A stretch of 64,000 bases of DNA, taken from assembly GCA_963204915.1 (NCBI GenBank), contig CAUJHS010000060.1:124001-188000 (forward strand). The letters run 5' to 3'. The stretch comes from Planctomycetota bacterium (lineage in GTDB: Bacteria; Planctomycetota; Planctomycetia; Pirellulales; Pirellulaceae). Below are positions 9,204 to 17,823 of this stretch, piece by piece. Numbering within the stretch: the stretch's first letter is position 1; every line of letters begins with the position of its first letter. Made by a program: the position numbers and the translations under genes. The notes under the pieces were generated by a model. The model saw only the letters and a program-made list of their open reading frames with translations, searched no databases and was not told the DNA's origin.

Positions 9204-10061
9204 ATGAAGACCGCCGTTCGCAAATGGATCAACCGCGTTGGCTTCGATATCGCGCGCAAACACCCCTTAGATCTCAAGCGGTATGCGAAGTATCCGCAAG
9301 AAAGCCTGCGTTCTCGGAGGTTTTATAATGTCGGCGCGGGATCTTTTCGCCATCCCTACTGGACGAACATCGATTATAGTTCGGATCAGTACAAGTGCGT
9401 ACAAGGCGAGGATTTCATTAATTACGACTTGATGGAGTTGAAGCCTCTTCCCATTGAAAACAATTCGGCGGAGTTGATCTACTCGACACATACGATCGAA
9501 CATGTGAGTGACGAAGCCGTTTTCAATTTGATGAAAGAAGCCTACCGTGTCTTGAAGCCAGGCGGCGGCATTCGATTGAGCACCCAAGACGCCGCCTTGG
9601 AATACCAGGCGTATCTCAGGAACGATCGTAGCTATTGGTATTGGGCGGAGTGGTACAGCCAACCGGGAACCTGGGAGCATCAGTTTGTCGCGCCTTTAAC
9701 CGAGGCGTCGATTCATCAACTCTTTCTGCATCACTACGCCACACAACTAAGCACGATTAGCGCCGATGATACGGCGCCTCGCAAATACAGCGATGAAGAG
9801 GTGATTGAGGTTTTCTCAAAACACTCGATGGAGGACGGACTCAACTGGTTCACGCGCCAGTGCAAATTCAACCCGGCGCGTCCCGCAAACCACATAAGTT
9901 GGTGGTCGCCAGACAAGGTGATTGCGTTTCTGCAAAAGGCCGGCTTCTCGAATTGCTATCGATCGGGTTATGGGCAAAGTCTATTTGAACCACTGCGAGA
10001 AGTGAGCATTTTCGATACGACCCATCCGACCATTTCCTTGTTTGTCGAAGCGATTAAGTAA
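9204..10061 (+). CDS. SAM-dependent methyltransferase, class I
   Basis: A 285-residue class I methyltransferase. YNVGAGSFRHPYWTNIDY is motif I with the acidic residue that binds SAM ribose, and STHTIEHVSDEAV followed by EAYRVLKPGG is the classic motif II/III region of Methyltransf_11-type enzymes. The start at ATG 9204 is preferred over a 49-residue upstream extension that lies inside the preceding gene; GAAGGA precedes it. In this setting it may O-methylate a sugar, possibly capping the chain. The C-terminal 100 residues (HISWWSPDKVIAFLQKAGF) are typical of sugar-cluster methyltransferases. A short hairpin follows the stop. Confidence 0.85.
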   Translation: MKTAVRKWINRVGFDIARKHPLDLKRYAKYPQESLRSRRFYNVGAGSFRHPYWTNIDYSSDQYKCVQGEDFINYDLMELKPLPIENNSAELIYSTHTIEHVSDEAVFNLMKEAYRVLKPGGGIRLSTQDAALEYQAYLRNDRSYWYWAEWYSQPGTWEHQFVAPLTEASIHQLFLHHYATQLSTISADDTAPRKYSDEEVIEVFSKHSMEDGLNWFTRQCKFNPARPANHISWWSPDKVIAFLQKAGFSNCYRSGYGQSLFEPLREVSIFDTTHPTISLFVEAIK

Positions 10062-10063
10062 AA

Positions 10064-10088
10064 TTCAGACGGCTTCATAAAGTCTGAA
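10064..10088 (+). terminator. Possible weak hairpin terminator
   Basis: A perfect 7-bp inverted repeat, TTCAGAC and GTCTGAA, with an 11-base loop, begins three bases after the methyltransferase stop. No clear T-tract follows, so termination is uncertain and it could be chance. Confidence 0.3.
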
Positions 10089-10259
10089 CGCGGGGAAATC
10101 CCAAGGCGCGATTCTCCACAATTTCATGTTGCACCGGTCGGACAAAACAGATACCTTTCCGTCCCAATTGACCGCAACACCAACGGAGCCAAACAGAGTC
10201 TTGGCGCACGCGTCGGCGATAGAACTTCCCGGGCAAATCACGAAAACAAATTTTTACCC

Positions 10260-11111
10260 ATGCAGATTCGACGACAACTCCGAAGCATCGCCAAAGAAAC
10301 AATCACAAGGTCGAAGCCGATGTCCATTGTCGGCCAAAAGGCGTGGTTCATGCTCCATGAATCTCACGTTCCCCCATCGTTCGACCACTGCAGCGACGAG
10401 AACCGGGCCATCCTCGAAGAGATTCGAGAGAACAGTTTCTGTGTGAAGCCAAACTTTGTTTCGGCGGAATTCTGTCAGAAGTGCATCGAAGAATTTGAAC
10501 GCTTGACGCGCGAGTTCCCATCGTATGTTCACCACGGCGAGGATCAGCGTTTATTTGGCGTTGAGCACGTTTCGACACATATCCGCCAGTACTCGAATGA
10601 TGCGTCGCTATTTGAATTGGCCAACGCGTACACGGGATATCGTAATTCGCTCTTTTGCACGCTTGCCAACAAAATTTTCTATCGCCCCGAACAAAAACTC
10701 GGTTCGGGCGGCGATTGGCACCGGGATGTGTTCATGCCGGAAATCAAAACCATCTTGTACCTCAGCGACGTCGGAGAAGATAACGGCCCGTTCCAAATTC
10801 TCGCCGGATCGCACGTTAGGTCGCGCATCATTGAGGACATGAAACTAGCCGATCTGAGGTTTTTACAGAACCGCGTCGACAACCAAGCGAATTTGTTGAT
10901 TGAGCACGACCCCAGCCGCTTCAAGTCGTTAACCGGAAAGGCGGGAACCTTGTTGTTATTTGACGCATCTGCGATTCATCGCGGTGCGCCATTAAGAAGC
11001 GGCGTGAGGTACGCATTGACGAATTACATCGGAGATAAGTCTCTGATAACGCCGCAACTCTACGAAAAGTATGCTCCTATATTTCGCGATACAACAACTC
11101 TCGCGCGCTAA
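10260..11111 (+). CDS. Phytanoyl-CoA dioxygenase (PhyH)-like Fe(II)/2-oxoglutarate oxygenase
   Basis: A 283-residue protein of the PhyH fold. The iron-binding facial triad is visible: His154 and Asp156 in DWHRDVF, and distal His240 in DASAIHRGAP. Arg250, ten residues later, is placed to bind 2-oxoglutarate, so the site looks intact. GPFQILAGSH is the usual PhyH strand after the HxD motif. These enzymes hydroxylate small molecules or acyl chains. In a polysaccharide cluster it may hydroxylate an acyl substituent or a sugar; this is inference. It stands alone, with about 200 bases before it and 405 after it. Confidence 0.85.
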   Translation: MQIRRQLRSIAKETITRSKPMSIVGQKAWFMLHESHVPPSFDHCSDENRAILEEIRENSFCVKPNFVSAEFCQKCIEEFERLTREFPSYVHHGEDQRLFGVEHVSTHIRQYSNDASLFELANAYTGYRNSLFCTLANKIFYRPEQKLGSGGDWHRDVFMPEIKTILYLSDVGEDNGPFQILAGSHVRSRIIEDMKLADLRFLQNRVDNQANLLIEHDPSRFKSLTGKAGTLLLFDASAIHRGAPLRSGVRYALTNYIGDKSLITPQLYEKYAPIFRDTTTLAR

Positions 11112-11516
11112 ACCAACTTTTTGATTGCGTGCTTTATCCTCGGATCAAATCCGGCGAAGAGAAAGCCTTTTTTGGAATGCTTGCAAGACACAAAAAGTTA
11201 GGGAAATAGCACAATGTTCGGCAAATGCTCCAAAGTCAGGGAAGAGTCTGTCACGTCGGGGACGGGTGGAGCTGCCGCATTTGACGAAGCTCGACCGACA
11301 TGGATTAGCTTGCACCGTGACGCCCTAGCCCCCCAACAAGATCTCAATAGATTTCTTTAGCCGACGATATCTCTGTCGGGAACGTCTGTTTCAACCTCGA
11401 CCGACTCGATTCTTCTACGCAAGTTGTGACGAGGCGCCAAGCCGACCCGCCTCTTATCTTGTCGATGGACAAGTCGCCTAGTCGTTGGTTTCGTAACTTT
11501 TCTTGGAACAAACGCC
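11112..11516 (+). other. Intergenic region without a recognisable gene
   Basis: These 405 bases separate the PhyH-like gene from the HisH-HisF fusion. The only open frames are short (up to 67 codons) with no family resemblance or convincing ribosome site. I see no clear promoter, though transcription of the second amidination set would plausibly start here. Confidence 0.5.
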
Positions 11517-13094
11517 GTGAGCGAACTAACCGAACCAGTTGTCATCATCGATTATGGCATGGGCAATGTCGGCTCCATCGCTAATATGCTCCGAAAGCTG
11601 GAGCTTCCCTCGAAAATCACTGGCGACCCGTCCGAGATTGCACGCGCCACTCGCCTAATCTTGCCCGGCGTAGGGGCTTTTGATCATGGGATGCGGCAAC
11701 TCGAATCGCTCGGTTTGTTGTCGGTCTTGCACAGAAAGGCCCTACATGAACGCGTACCCATTCTTGGAATCTGCTTAGGTATGCAATTGTTCAGTCGGCA
11801 AAGCGAAGAAGGCCGACTTGCAGGACTGGGATGGATTGACGCCGATGTTCGGCGTTTTCGCTCGAATGAAGCGGCTCCATTGCGAGTGCCGCATATGGGT
11901 TGGAATTTGATGACCCCTTTCCAAGCCCATCCTGTATTTCAGAACTTAAATGGCGAATGGCGATTCTATTTCGTCCATTCTTATCACGTCTGTTGCGACT
12001 ATTCCGCGGATGTCGCGGGAGTCACATCCTATGGTAAACCGTTTGTCTCAGCGGTGGCGCGTGAAAATCTAGTGGGTGTGCAGTTTCATCCGGAAAAGAG
12101 CCACCGATTTGGAATGCAATTGCTCGAAAATTTTGCTCGCTGGAACTACTCGCCATCGCAGAAACCATCGGTCAATTCGCCATTATCCGTATGCGAGAAT
12201 TCCTTGCTCACCGGGCGAGGCGTACCTCACCTCGAGCCTCGTGTCATTCCTTGCCTGTTGCTTAAACGCGGCGGTTTAGTGAAAACGGTTCGCTTCCGCC
12301 GTCCCAACTATGTCGGCGATCCGATAAACGCGGTCAGAATTTTCAATGACAAACAGGTGGACGAACTCACGTTTTTGGATATCACCGCAAGTCTTGAGAA
12401 TCGGTCGCCCGATTATGACTTGATCCGCCGCATTGCAGGCGAGGCTTTCATGCCCATCGCTTACGGCGGCGGCGTTCGCAACGTTGATGATATCCGGCGG
12501 ATCATCCAAACGGGCGTTGAAAAAGTTGTCATTAACAGCCAAGCCGCAGTCAACCGATCATTTCTTCGCGCCGCGGCGGACCAAGTGGGAAGTCAGAGTA
12601 TCGTTGCCTCAATCGATGTCCGGCGGCGCTTGTTTGGACGATACGAGGTCTTCTCTCATAGCGGCACGCGACCCACGGGAAAAGATCCCGTGACATACGC
12701 CCAAGAAATGGCGGATGCCGGCGCTGGCGAGATTGTTCTTAACTCCATCGATCGAGATGGCGCTATGCGGGGTTATGACATCTCGCTTTTGCAAAGCGTC
12801 ACATCGGCCGTGAGCATACCCGTTATCGCCTTGGGCGGTGCTTCGTGCATGGAAGATTTCCACGCCGCCATTCATCAAGGCGGGGCCTCGGCTGTCGCCG
12901 CCGGCAGCTTGTTTGTATATCGCGGCAAACATCGTGCGGTATTGATTACCTATCCTGAAAAAACTGTTCTCAACTCCACTTTGGCAAGGGACGCGCCATG
13001 TCTCTCAAACTTGCAGCCGTTGCGTAATGGACACCTCAGATCCAGATATCACATTCGACACGAGTGGAGTTTGCAACCACTGCCATGCCTATAG
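11517..13094 (+). CDS. HisH-HisF fusion, glutaminase-barrel protein of the second amidination set
   Basis: One 525-codon frame encodes two proteins usually separate in bacteria. Residues 1-205 are HisH-like: IDYGMGN, nucleophile Cys86 in GICLGMQ, and His191/Glu193 in QFHPEKS. A linker of about 35 residues follows, then a HisF-like barrel from about residue 241 (RVIPCLLLKRGGLVKT). The HisF Asp of the canonical CLDVK is Leu here, while the Asp in SIDVRR and IDRDG remain, so histidine-type cyclisation is unlikely. Start is GTG 11517. The order matches eukaryotic HIS7 proteins. The last 30 or so residues, after VLITYPEKTVLNSTL, look spurious: removing two bases near 13003 would end the protein at TAA 13025-13027. 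Confidence 0.85.
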   Translation: MSELTEPVVIIDYGMGNVGSIANMLRKLELPSKITGDPSEIARATRLILPGVGAFDHGMRQLESLGLLSVLHRKALHERVPILGICLGMQLFSRQSEEGRLAGLGWIDADVRRFRSNEAAPLRVPHMGWNLMTPFQAHPVFQNLNGEWRFYFVHSYHVCCDYSADVAGVTSYGKPFVSAVARENLVGVQFHPEKSHRFGMQLLENFARWNYSPSQKPSVNSPLSVCENSLLTGRGVPHLEPRVIPCLLLKRGGLVKTVRFRRPNYVGDPINAVRIFNDKQVDELTFLDITASLENRSPDYDLIRRIAGEAFMPIAYGGGVRNVDDIRRIIQTGVEKVVINSQAAVNRSFLRAAADQVGSQSIVASIDVRRRLFGRYEVFSHSGTRPTGKDPVTYAQEMADAGAGEIVLNSIDRDGAMRGYDISLLQSVTSAVSIPVIALGGASCMEDFHAAIHQGGASAVAAGSLFVYRGKHRAVLITYPEKTVLNSTLARDAPCLSNLQPLRNGHLRSRYHIRHEWSLQPLPCL

Positions 13095-14157
13095 CAGCTA
13101 TATTGCGACTCGCACATTGACGGGAGAAAACGCGGTTCGGCATGTCCAACACTTGGCGCAGCAAATTCGCCAGGAAGGAAGAAAATACGAATATGATTGC
13201 ATTATTGGCGTAAGCGGAGGCGTTGATAGCACCTACGTTGCTTATCGGGTCAAAACGCTAGGACTGCGCCCCTTGGCGGTGCATTTGGATAATGGATGGA
13301 ACTCGGAGCTTGCAGTTCGAAACATTCAACATGTGTTAGATAAGCTGCATATCGACCTCTACACGCACGTAATTGACTGGGATGAGTTCCGGGATCTGCA
13401 ATTGGCATTCTTGAAAGCCTCCACGCCCGACGCCGAAGTTCCCACCGACCACGCCATCGCAGCTTTGCTCTCTCGCATTGCTCGACGGCACGGCGTTCGA
13501 TACGTGCTATCAGGGGTCAACGTTCGAACCGAAAGCCATCTGCCCAGAGCCTGGTCTACAGGGCACTTGGATTGGAAGTACATTCGCGGCGTTCATCGTC
13601 GTTTTGGCACGAAGAAGCTGAGCACTTTTCCGCGTCAAAATCTTTATCAGATGGCTTGGAACTACGGTCGCATCAAATGGATCGACATTCTGAACTACTT
13701 GGACTACTCCAAACGCGATGCCATGAACACGCTCACGCAAGAATTGGGATGGAAGTACTACGGCGGAAAACATTATGAGTCCATCTATACCCGGTTTTAT
13801 CAGGGTTATTACCTCCCAGAAAAGTTCGGTTTTGATAAGCGAAAATCCCATCTTTCAAGCCTGATTTGCGCAGGAGAGATAACTCGAGAACAAGCCATGC
13901 GCGAGCTCGAGACGACCACTTATCCTTCCGATCTGCAACGGCAGGACTGCGAATATGTCATGAAAAAGTTTGGGTTATCCCCCGCCGAGTTTGAAGCCAT
14001 TATGACCGCTCCGCCGAAACGCTTTGATGATTATCCCTCGTACAGCAAGGACCCGACTTTCCGTCTTATGCGCTATGTCTACCGACGACTGCGAACGCTA
14101 CGAAGCGCGCGGGGGGCGCCGACCATCGTTCAAACCGAGCTAGCCGCATCCATGTAA
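13027..14157 (+). CDS. N-acetyl sugar amidotransferase, second copy, with apparent N-terminal frameshift
   Basis: The open frame from ATG 13027 gives 376 residues with the PP-loop VSGGVDSTYV and the second half of the zinc knuckle (GVCNHC). The first half, CSRC followed by V, is encoded in frame just upstream (13012-13026), but no ATG, GTG or TTG occurs there. ATG 12998, preceded by AAGGG, is out of frame; deleting one CT from TCTCTC at 13001-13006 would join it in frame and give MSQTCSRCVMDT. The gene is therefore either frameshifted, misread, or initiated unusually. If translated only from 13027 it would lack two of four Cys. Its partner is the HisH-HisF fusion. It is divergent from the copy at 4600. 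Confidence 0.85.
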   Translation: MDTSDPDITFDTSGVCNHCHAYSSYIATRTLTGENAVRHVQHLAQQIRQEGRKYEYDCIIGVSGGVDSTYVAYRVKTLGLRPLAVHLDNGWNSELAVRNIQHVLDKLHIDLYTHVIDWDEFRDLQLAFLKASTPDAEVPTDHAIAALLSRIARRHGVRYVLSGVNVRTESHLPRAWSTGHLDWKYIRGVHRRFGTKKLSTFPRQNLYQMAWNYGRIKWIDILNYLDYSKRDAMNTLTQELGWKYYGGKHYESIYTRFYQGYYLPEKFGFDKRKSHLSSLICAGEITREQAMRELETTTYPSDLQRQDCEYVMKKFGLSPAEFEAIMTAPPKRFDDYPSYSKDPTFRLMRYVYRRLRTLRSARGAPTIVQTELAASM

Positions 14158-14311
14158 AGGCCGGTCCCCGATCATGGGGTCAAATTGAGGAAAATCAAGA
14201 CGGTTGGGGTCGTAAACACGCCTACCGCGAGCATTCCCTACGGAAAACGGTAACAACCAACATGAAAGAATCAAGCGATTCCAAGCACAGACGCACGTCG
14301 GGCGAGGTACG

Positions 14312-15640
14312 ATGTTTCGCTTGACGTTGGTGCTAGTCACCGTGCTGCCGCTGATCGGCATGTACCGCATGGAAGGCGGCGCCTGGGGCGCTGACATCGC
14401 TGAAGCCGGCTACCCCAATGGCGCAACGCAGTCGTACCTTTGGCATTTTCTCGCGTTCTGGGTTACCTTCGTCGTTTTGGTGAGTTGGATCCCAAGACGC
14501 AAAGCGCGAAACAAGCAAGCGGCGAAGAATCCACCGACCCGCGTAGGGAACGTGCAATACTATATTTCGTTCCAACGCTTGGCAAAAACGGCGTTAGCCA
14601 TTCAGTTCTTCTTTTGCCTTTTTACATTTGGCCCACTTGGTGCGTATCGGGTCATTCTCTTTGGAATGAACCGCGGCGAACTTCGTGCTAGCTTCGGCGG
14701 ATTAGGCGCCTTAGCATTCTTTCAGTCGCAATTTCTTTCGCCAATGTTATGCGCTCTCGTCGCCTCAGTGTTTCTCACCGTCGGCCGGCGCCAGGACCGA
14801 TACTTGCTCGTTGGGAACTGCCTTCTCACCGCCATTAATATCGGCATGTGGGGCTATCGCGCCGCAGCAGCGATCAACCTGCTACCCGCGCTAATCGTTC
14901 TCTTTCCAAACGTGCGAATTTCTTGGAGTATTCTTCGAACGGCCGTTCTCTTGGTGATGAGTCTCCTGGTCAGTCAAACGATCTTCGGCGCCTCGAATGC
15001 CGACGAGAATGCGGCATTACAAATGTGGGACCGGGCCACAACAGGAACCGCGAATAGCGCTTGGAAGATTTACGACTTACATGTGGCGGGGCATCGTTTT
15101 CCGCCGTTTGAGAATATCTTCTGGTCGGTTTTGCCTAACCGCTTGAAAGATATGCTCGGCGTATGGCGCCTGAATTCCTATGATAGCTCGTTCGATAGTT
15201 TCACAGGAATTACGACCACCGTGGTTAAGGATTACGACCGCGATCTGGACGTTCGTTTATCCGGAGTGACGGTAACCACGTTCTGCACCGGCATCCTTTC
15301 CCTGGGCATGCCAGGGTACTTAGTTGTTTCCGTCCTTTCCGGAGCCATTGCTGCTGCGACGCAACTCTGGATGGATCGAGCGCGAGGCAAGGGCGATCAT
15401 GTCGGTTTGGCGTTTGCATCGACGTATGCGATTTCCTCGGTGTGGGCGTATATGAATAATGGCGATCCTGTCGTCTTATTCAATGTTGCAGCGGCGATCT
15501 ACTACATTGCCGCTGCCAAATGTTGCAGGTTTTTGTTTGTGACTCAGGCCGTAGCTGTCGTGAAGTCGAAACCTGATACATTGCCTGCATTGCGACGGCC
15601 AATTCGGCGCCCGAACAGCAACGTTCTTCGCGTCGAATAA
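14312..15640 (+). CDS. Polytopic membrane protein, candidate O-antigen polymerase (Wzy-like)
   Basis: A 442-residue integral membrane protein with about 10 hydrophobic segments and a long, less hydrophobic stretch around residues 220-300 (SNADENAALQMWDRATTG onward), like the large periplasmic loop of Wzy/O-antigen-polymerase proteins. Wzy proteins share little sequence, so the call rests on topology and position between repeat-unit synthesis genes. RG and GITTT motifs in the loop are compatible but not diagnostic. The start at ATG 14312 follows GGGCGAGGT. The cluster also contains a ligase-like protein at 27869, so one may polymerise and the other ligate. Confidence 0.7.
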   Translation: MFRLTLVLVTVLPLIGMYRMEGGAWGADIAEAGYPNGATQSYLWHFLAFWVTFVVLVSWIPRRKARNKQAAKNPPTRVGNVQYYISFQRLAKTALAIQFFFCLFTFGPLGAYRVILFGMNRGELRASFGGLGALAFFQSQFLSPMLCALVASVFLTVGRRQDRYLLVGNCLLTAINIGMWGYRAAAAINLLPALIVLFPNVRISWSILRTAVLLVMSLLVSQTIFGASNADENAALQMWDRATTGTANSAWKIYDLHVAGHRFPPFENIFWSVLPNRLKDMLGVWRLNSYDSSFDSFTGITTTVVKDYDRDLDVRLSGVTVTTFCTGILSLGMPGYLVVSVLSGAIAAATQLWMDRARGKGDHVGLAFASTYAISSVWAYMNNGDPVVLFNVAAAIYYIAAAKCCRFLFVTQAVAVVKSKPDTLPALRRPIRRPNSNVLRVE

Positions 15641-15702
15641 CGCTTCAAAGTTGATTTAGTTTTACTTTCGGTAAACCAAGTAGTCGCACACAGGAAGCCA
15701 GG

Positions 15703-16467
15703 ATGATGCAACATGACCTTAGCCGGTTCACTTACGGCGCGTATCAGTCGTTGTTGCGGCAGCTTCAACAGCGGGACTATGTTTTTGTTGACTTTCCTGC
15801 GGCGCCGCGCATGCTACAGGATGGCGCGCGGTTCGTGCTCATGCGGCACGACATTGACATGGATCTCGCGAAAGCTCGGCGCATGGCTGAAATTGAAGCC
15901 GAGAACCATGTCGTCGCGACGTATTTCTTTCTCGTTCGTTCGGACCACTACAATGTGTTTTCCGAAGAAGGGACCGGCGAAGTTCGCCGCATCCTCAACT
16001 TAGGGCATCGCCTTGCTTTGCACTTTGACTGTGCCGCGTATCCTGAAGCCAGTATCTCGGAACTAGCCGACGCCTGCCGCGTCGAATGCGAGATGCTGGA
16101 GCGCTGGTTTGGGCAATCGGTTGATATCGTCAGCTATCACCGGCCCAGTCCGTTGGTGCTTACGGGCGATGCTCGTTTATCCCATCCACGACCACACTCG
16201 TACTTGCCGTTGTTTACCAAGGATATGCACTACTGTTCAGACTCGCGCGGCATGTGGCGATACGGCGACCCCTTGCGGCAGGCCGCCTTCCGTGAGAACC
16301 GACCGATGCATTTGTTGACCCATCCCATTTGGTGGAATGACCAACCGGTTGATCCTCGCGCATGCCTGGACCAGTTCCTCGCGCGACGGGCCCTTGCGTT
16401 GCAAACATCCTTGGCGAAGAACTGCGTCGTTTACGAAAACCCGAACGTAATGCAAAAGTCAGCGTAG
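15703..16467 (+). CDS. Polysaccharide-deacetylase-like protein (NodB-type fold)
   Basis: A 254-residue soluble protein. VLMRHDIDMDLAKARRMAEIE resembles the first motif of NodB-type deacetylases, with His-Asp pair and nearby acidic residue, and LALHFDCAAYPE resembles the strand carrying the metal-binding His. YHRP and LTHPIWW are further conserved-looking His motifs. Such WbmS-like proteins occur in O-antigen clusters; deacetylation of an N-acetyl sugar is the expected activity but is not proven. No signal peptide, so it would act in the cytoplasm, on a nucleotide sugar or lipid-linked sugar. AGGAAGCCAGG precedes the ATG. Confidence 0.75.
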   Translation: MMQHDLSRFTYGAYQSLLRQLQQRDYVFVDFPAAPRMLQDGARFVLMRHDIDMDLAKARRMAEIEAENHVVATYFFLVRSDHYNVFSEEGTGEVRRILNLGHRLALHFDCAAYPEASISELADACRVECEMLERWFGQSVDIVSYHRPSPLVLTGDARLSHPRPHSYLPLFTKDMHYCSDSRGMWRYGDPLRQAAFRENRPMHLLTHPIWWNDQPVDPRACLDQFLARRALALQTSLAKNCVVYENPNVMQKSA

Positions 16468-16727
16468 TCGCCGTCTTCTAAGGCGTTGACCAGCGCAAAA
16501 ATGGTAAGACTTGCGTTCGTTCAAGGAGCAGAGGTTTTACCGGTCGGGTGCGAGCCGGTAAGCTCGCTCGTTACGTCGCCAATCACACTTCGGGATTCAA
16601 CGCTGGCTGTCTTTCGTTTTGCCCACTCGACAAATGCGTTTTCTGGCTTGACGCGAAGCATTCTGATGTTGCAACAACCATCCTGAGGGGCGTTTCCACG
16701 CTTCATGTAAGTTTGAGGAAGCGGAGT

Positions 16728-17639
16728 ATGTTTCGATGGCCCGAACCTGGATACTGGCCCCGAATCCTGCCAGACCTGCAAGGTCAACGCGACCTGCACC
16801 TTGCGTCAGTCAGTTCGTTGTCGCGGCCAACAAGCCATTCCATCATTTTTGCGAACCAACTCTCCGATGCATCGACTGCAGCCTTGGCCCAGTGCACAGG
16901 TTGCTTGCTCCTGCTGCCTGAGAGTTCAAGGGAAACCGCTGCTCCTTTGGAGGATCTCCACGGTGTCAGTTACTCGGAGGAGCCGCGCTACGCGTTTGCG
17001 TACGCTTTACAGGGGCTATGGAGCGCCCAGTCCTGGCGCGACGGATTGACGTGGGACAGTTCGGTCAATGCGACCCTGGGAAACCCTGTGCACATTGATC
17101 CAACTGCCGTGATCGAGCCGGGGGCCACGATTTCCAGCCACTGCGTCATTGGTCCGGAATGCTACATCATGAGCGGCGCGCGACTTGGCCCTCGTGTCGT
17201 GGTGGGTCAAGGGACTGTCATTCGCGAGAACGCTGTGGTCGGCGGTTACGGTTTTGGGCTGGCTCGGAGTGCAGGCAAGCCCACGTTGCGTATTCCCCAT
17301 TTCGGCGGCGTTCAACTAGGTAATGATGTTGAAGTTGGCGCCCTGACGACGGTTTGCTCCGGAACGATTGATCCAACCGTCATTGAAGATGGCGTTAAAA
17401 TTGATGATCGTGTCCACATCGCTCACAACTGTCATCTTGAGCCGGGAGTTATTGTTGTTGCAGGCACATGCATCAGTGGAAGTTGTCGGATCGGGGCGCG
17501 CACCTGGTTTGGGCCCAATAGCTGCACTCGCGAGAAAACGACCATCGGCCCGGATTGCTTGATTGGCGCCGGCGCCGTCGTGCTCAAGTCGCTGGAGGCG
17601 AGTCAGAAAGTATTTGGAAATCCCGCGCGCACCTTTTGA
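16728..17639 (+). CDS. LpxD-like left-handed beta-helix N-acyltransferase
   Basis: A 303-residue protein. The first 100 residues resemble the small uridine-binding domain of LpxD (SVSSLSRPTSHSIIFANQL), and residues 130-300 are hexapeptide repeats (NPVHIDPTAVIEPGATISSHCVIGPECYIMSG and onward) forming a left-handed beta-helix. IAHNCHLEPGV contains the His expected as catalytic base. LpxD transfers a 3-hydroxyacyl group from carrier protein to the amine of a UDP-sugar. ATG 16728 follows AGGAAG and is preferred to an upstream GTG at 16548 whose extra 60 residues fit no family. It converges on a KAS/ACP/reductase operon that could make the donor, so a role in modifying an O-antigen aminosugar rather than lipid A is inferred. 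Confidence 0.82.
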   Translation: MFRWPEPGYWPRILPDLQGQRDLHLASVSSLSRPTSHSIIFANQLSDASTAALAQCTGCLLLLPESSRETAAPLEDLHGVSYSEEPRYAFAYALQGLWSAQSWRDGLTWDSSVNATLGNPVHIDPTAVIEPGATISSHCVIGPECYIMSGARLGPRVVVGQGTVIRENAVVGGYGFGLARSAGKPTLRIPHFGGVQLGNDVEVGALTTVCSGTIDPTVIEDGVKIDDRVHIAHNCHLEPGVIVVAGTCISGSCRIGARTWFGPNSCTREKTTIGPDCLIGAGAVVLKSLEASQKVFGNPARTF

Positions 17640-17823
17640 CCTTTCGCGTGGTTCGATGACGCTTCGGCCGTGTTCCAGCAGAGCACCGGCACGAGGCGCC
17701 ACCGCCCAATGACGGCGCTCGGGATGCGACGCCCCTTCGGAATCGTATCAAAGATGCGCGTGTGGCCGCGAAAATCGCGCCGGTGCGGACTCGTCGACTG
17801 ACTTTGAGAAACCTGATTGCACA

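Noticed and set aside
11125-11328. A 67-codon frame in the 11112-11516 gap
   Set aside because: No ribosome site, no domain, and composition unlike its neighbours.
2966-13094. HisF/HisH homologues as histidine biosynthesis genes
   Set aside because: They sit with N-acetyl-sugar amidotransferases and lack other his genes; catalytic Asp residues of the cyclase are altered.
16548-16727. A 60-residue N-terminal extension of the LpxD-like gene
   Set aside because: It matches no family and has no ribosome site, whereas ATG 16728 has AGGAAG and starts near the LpxD-like domain.
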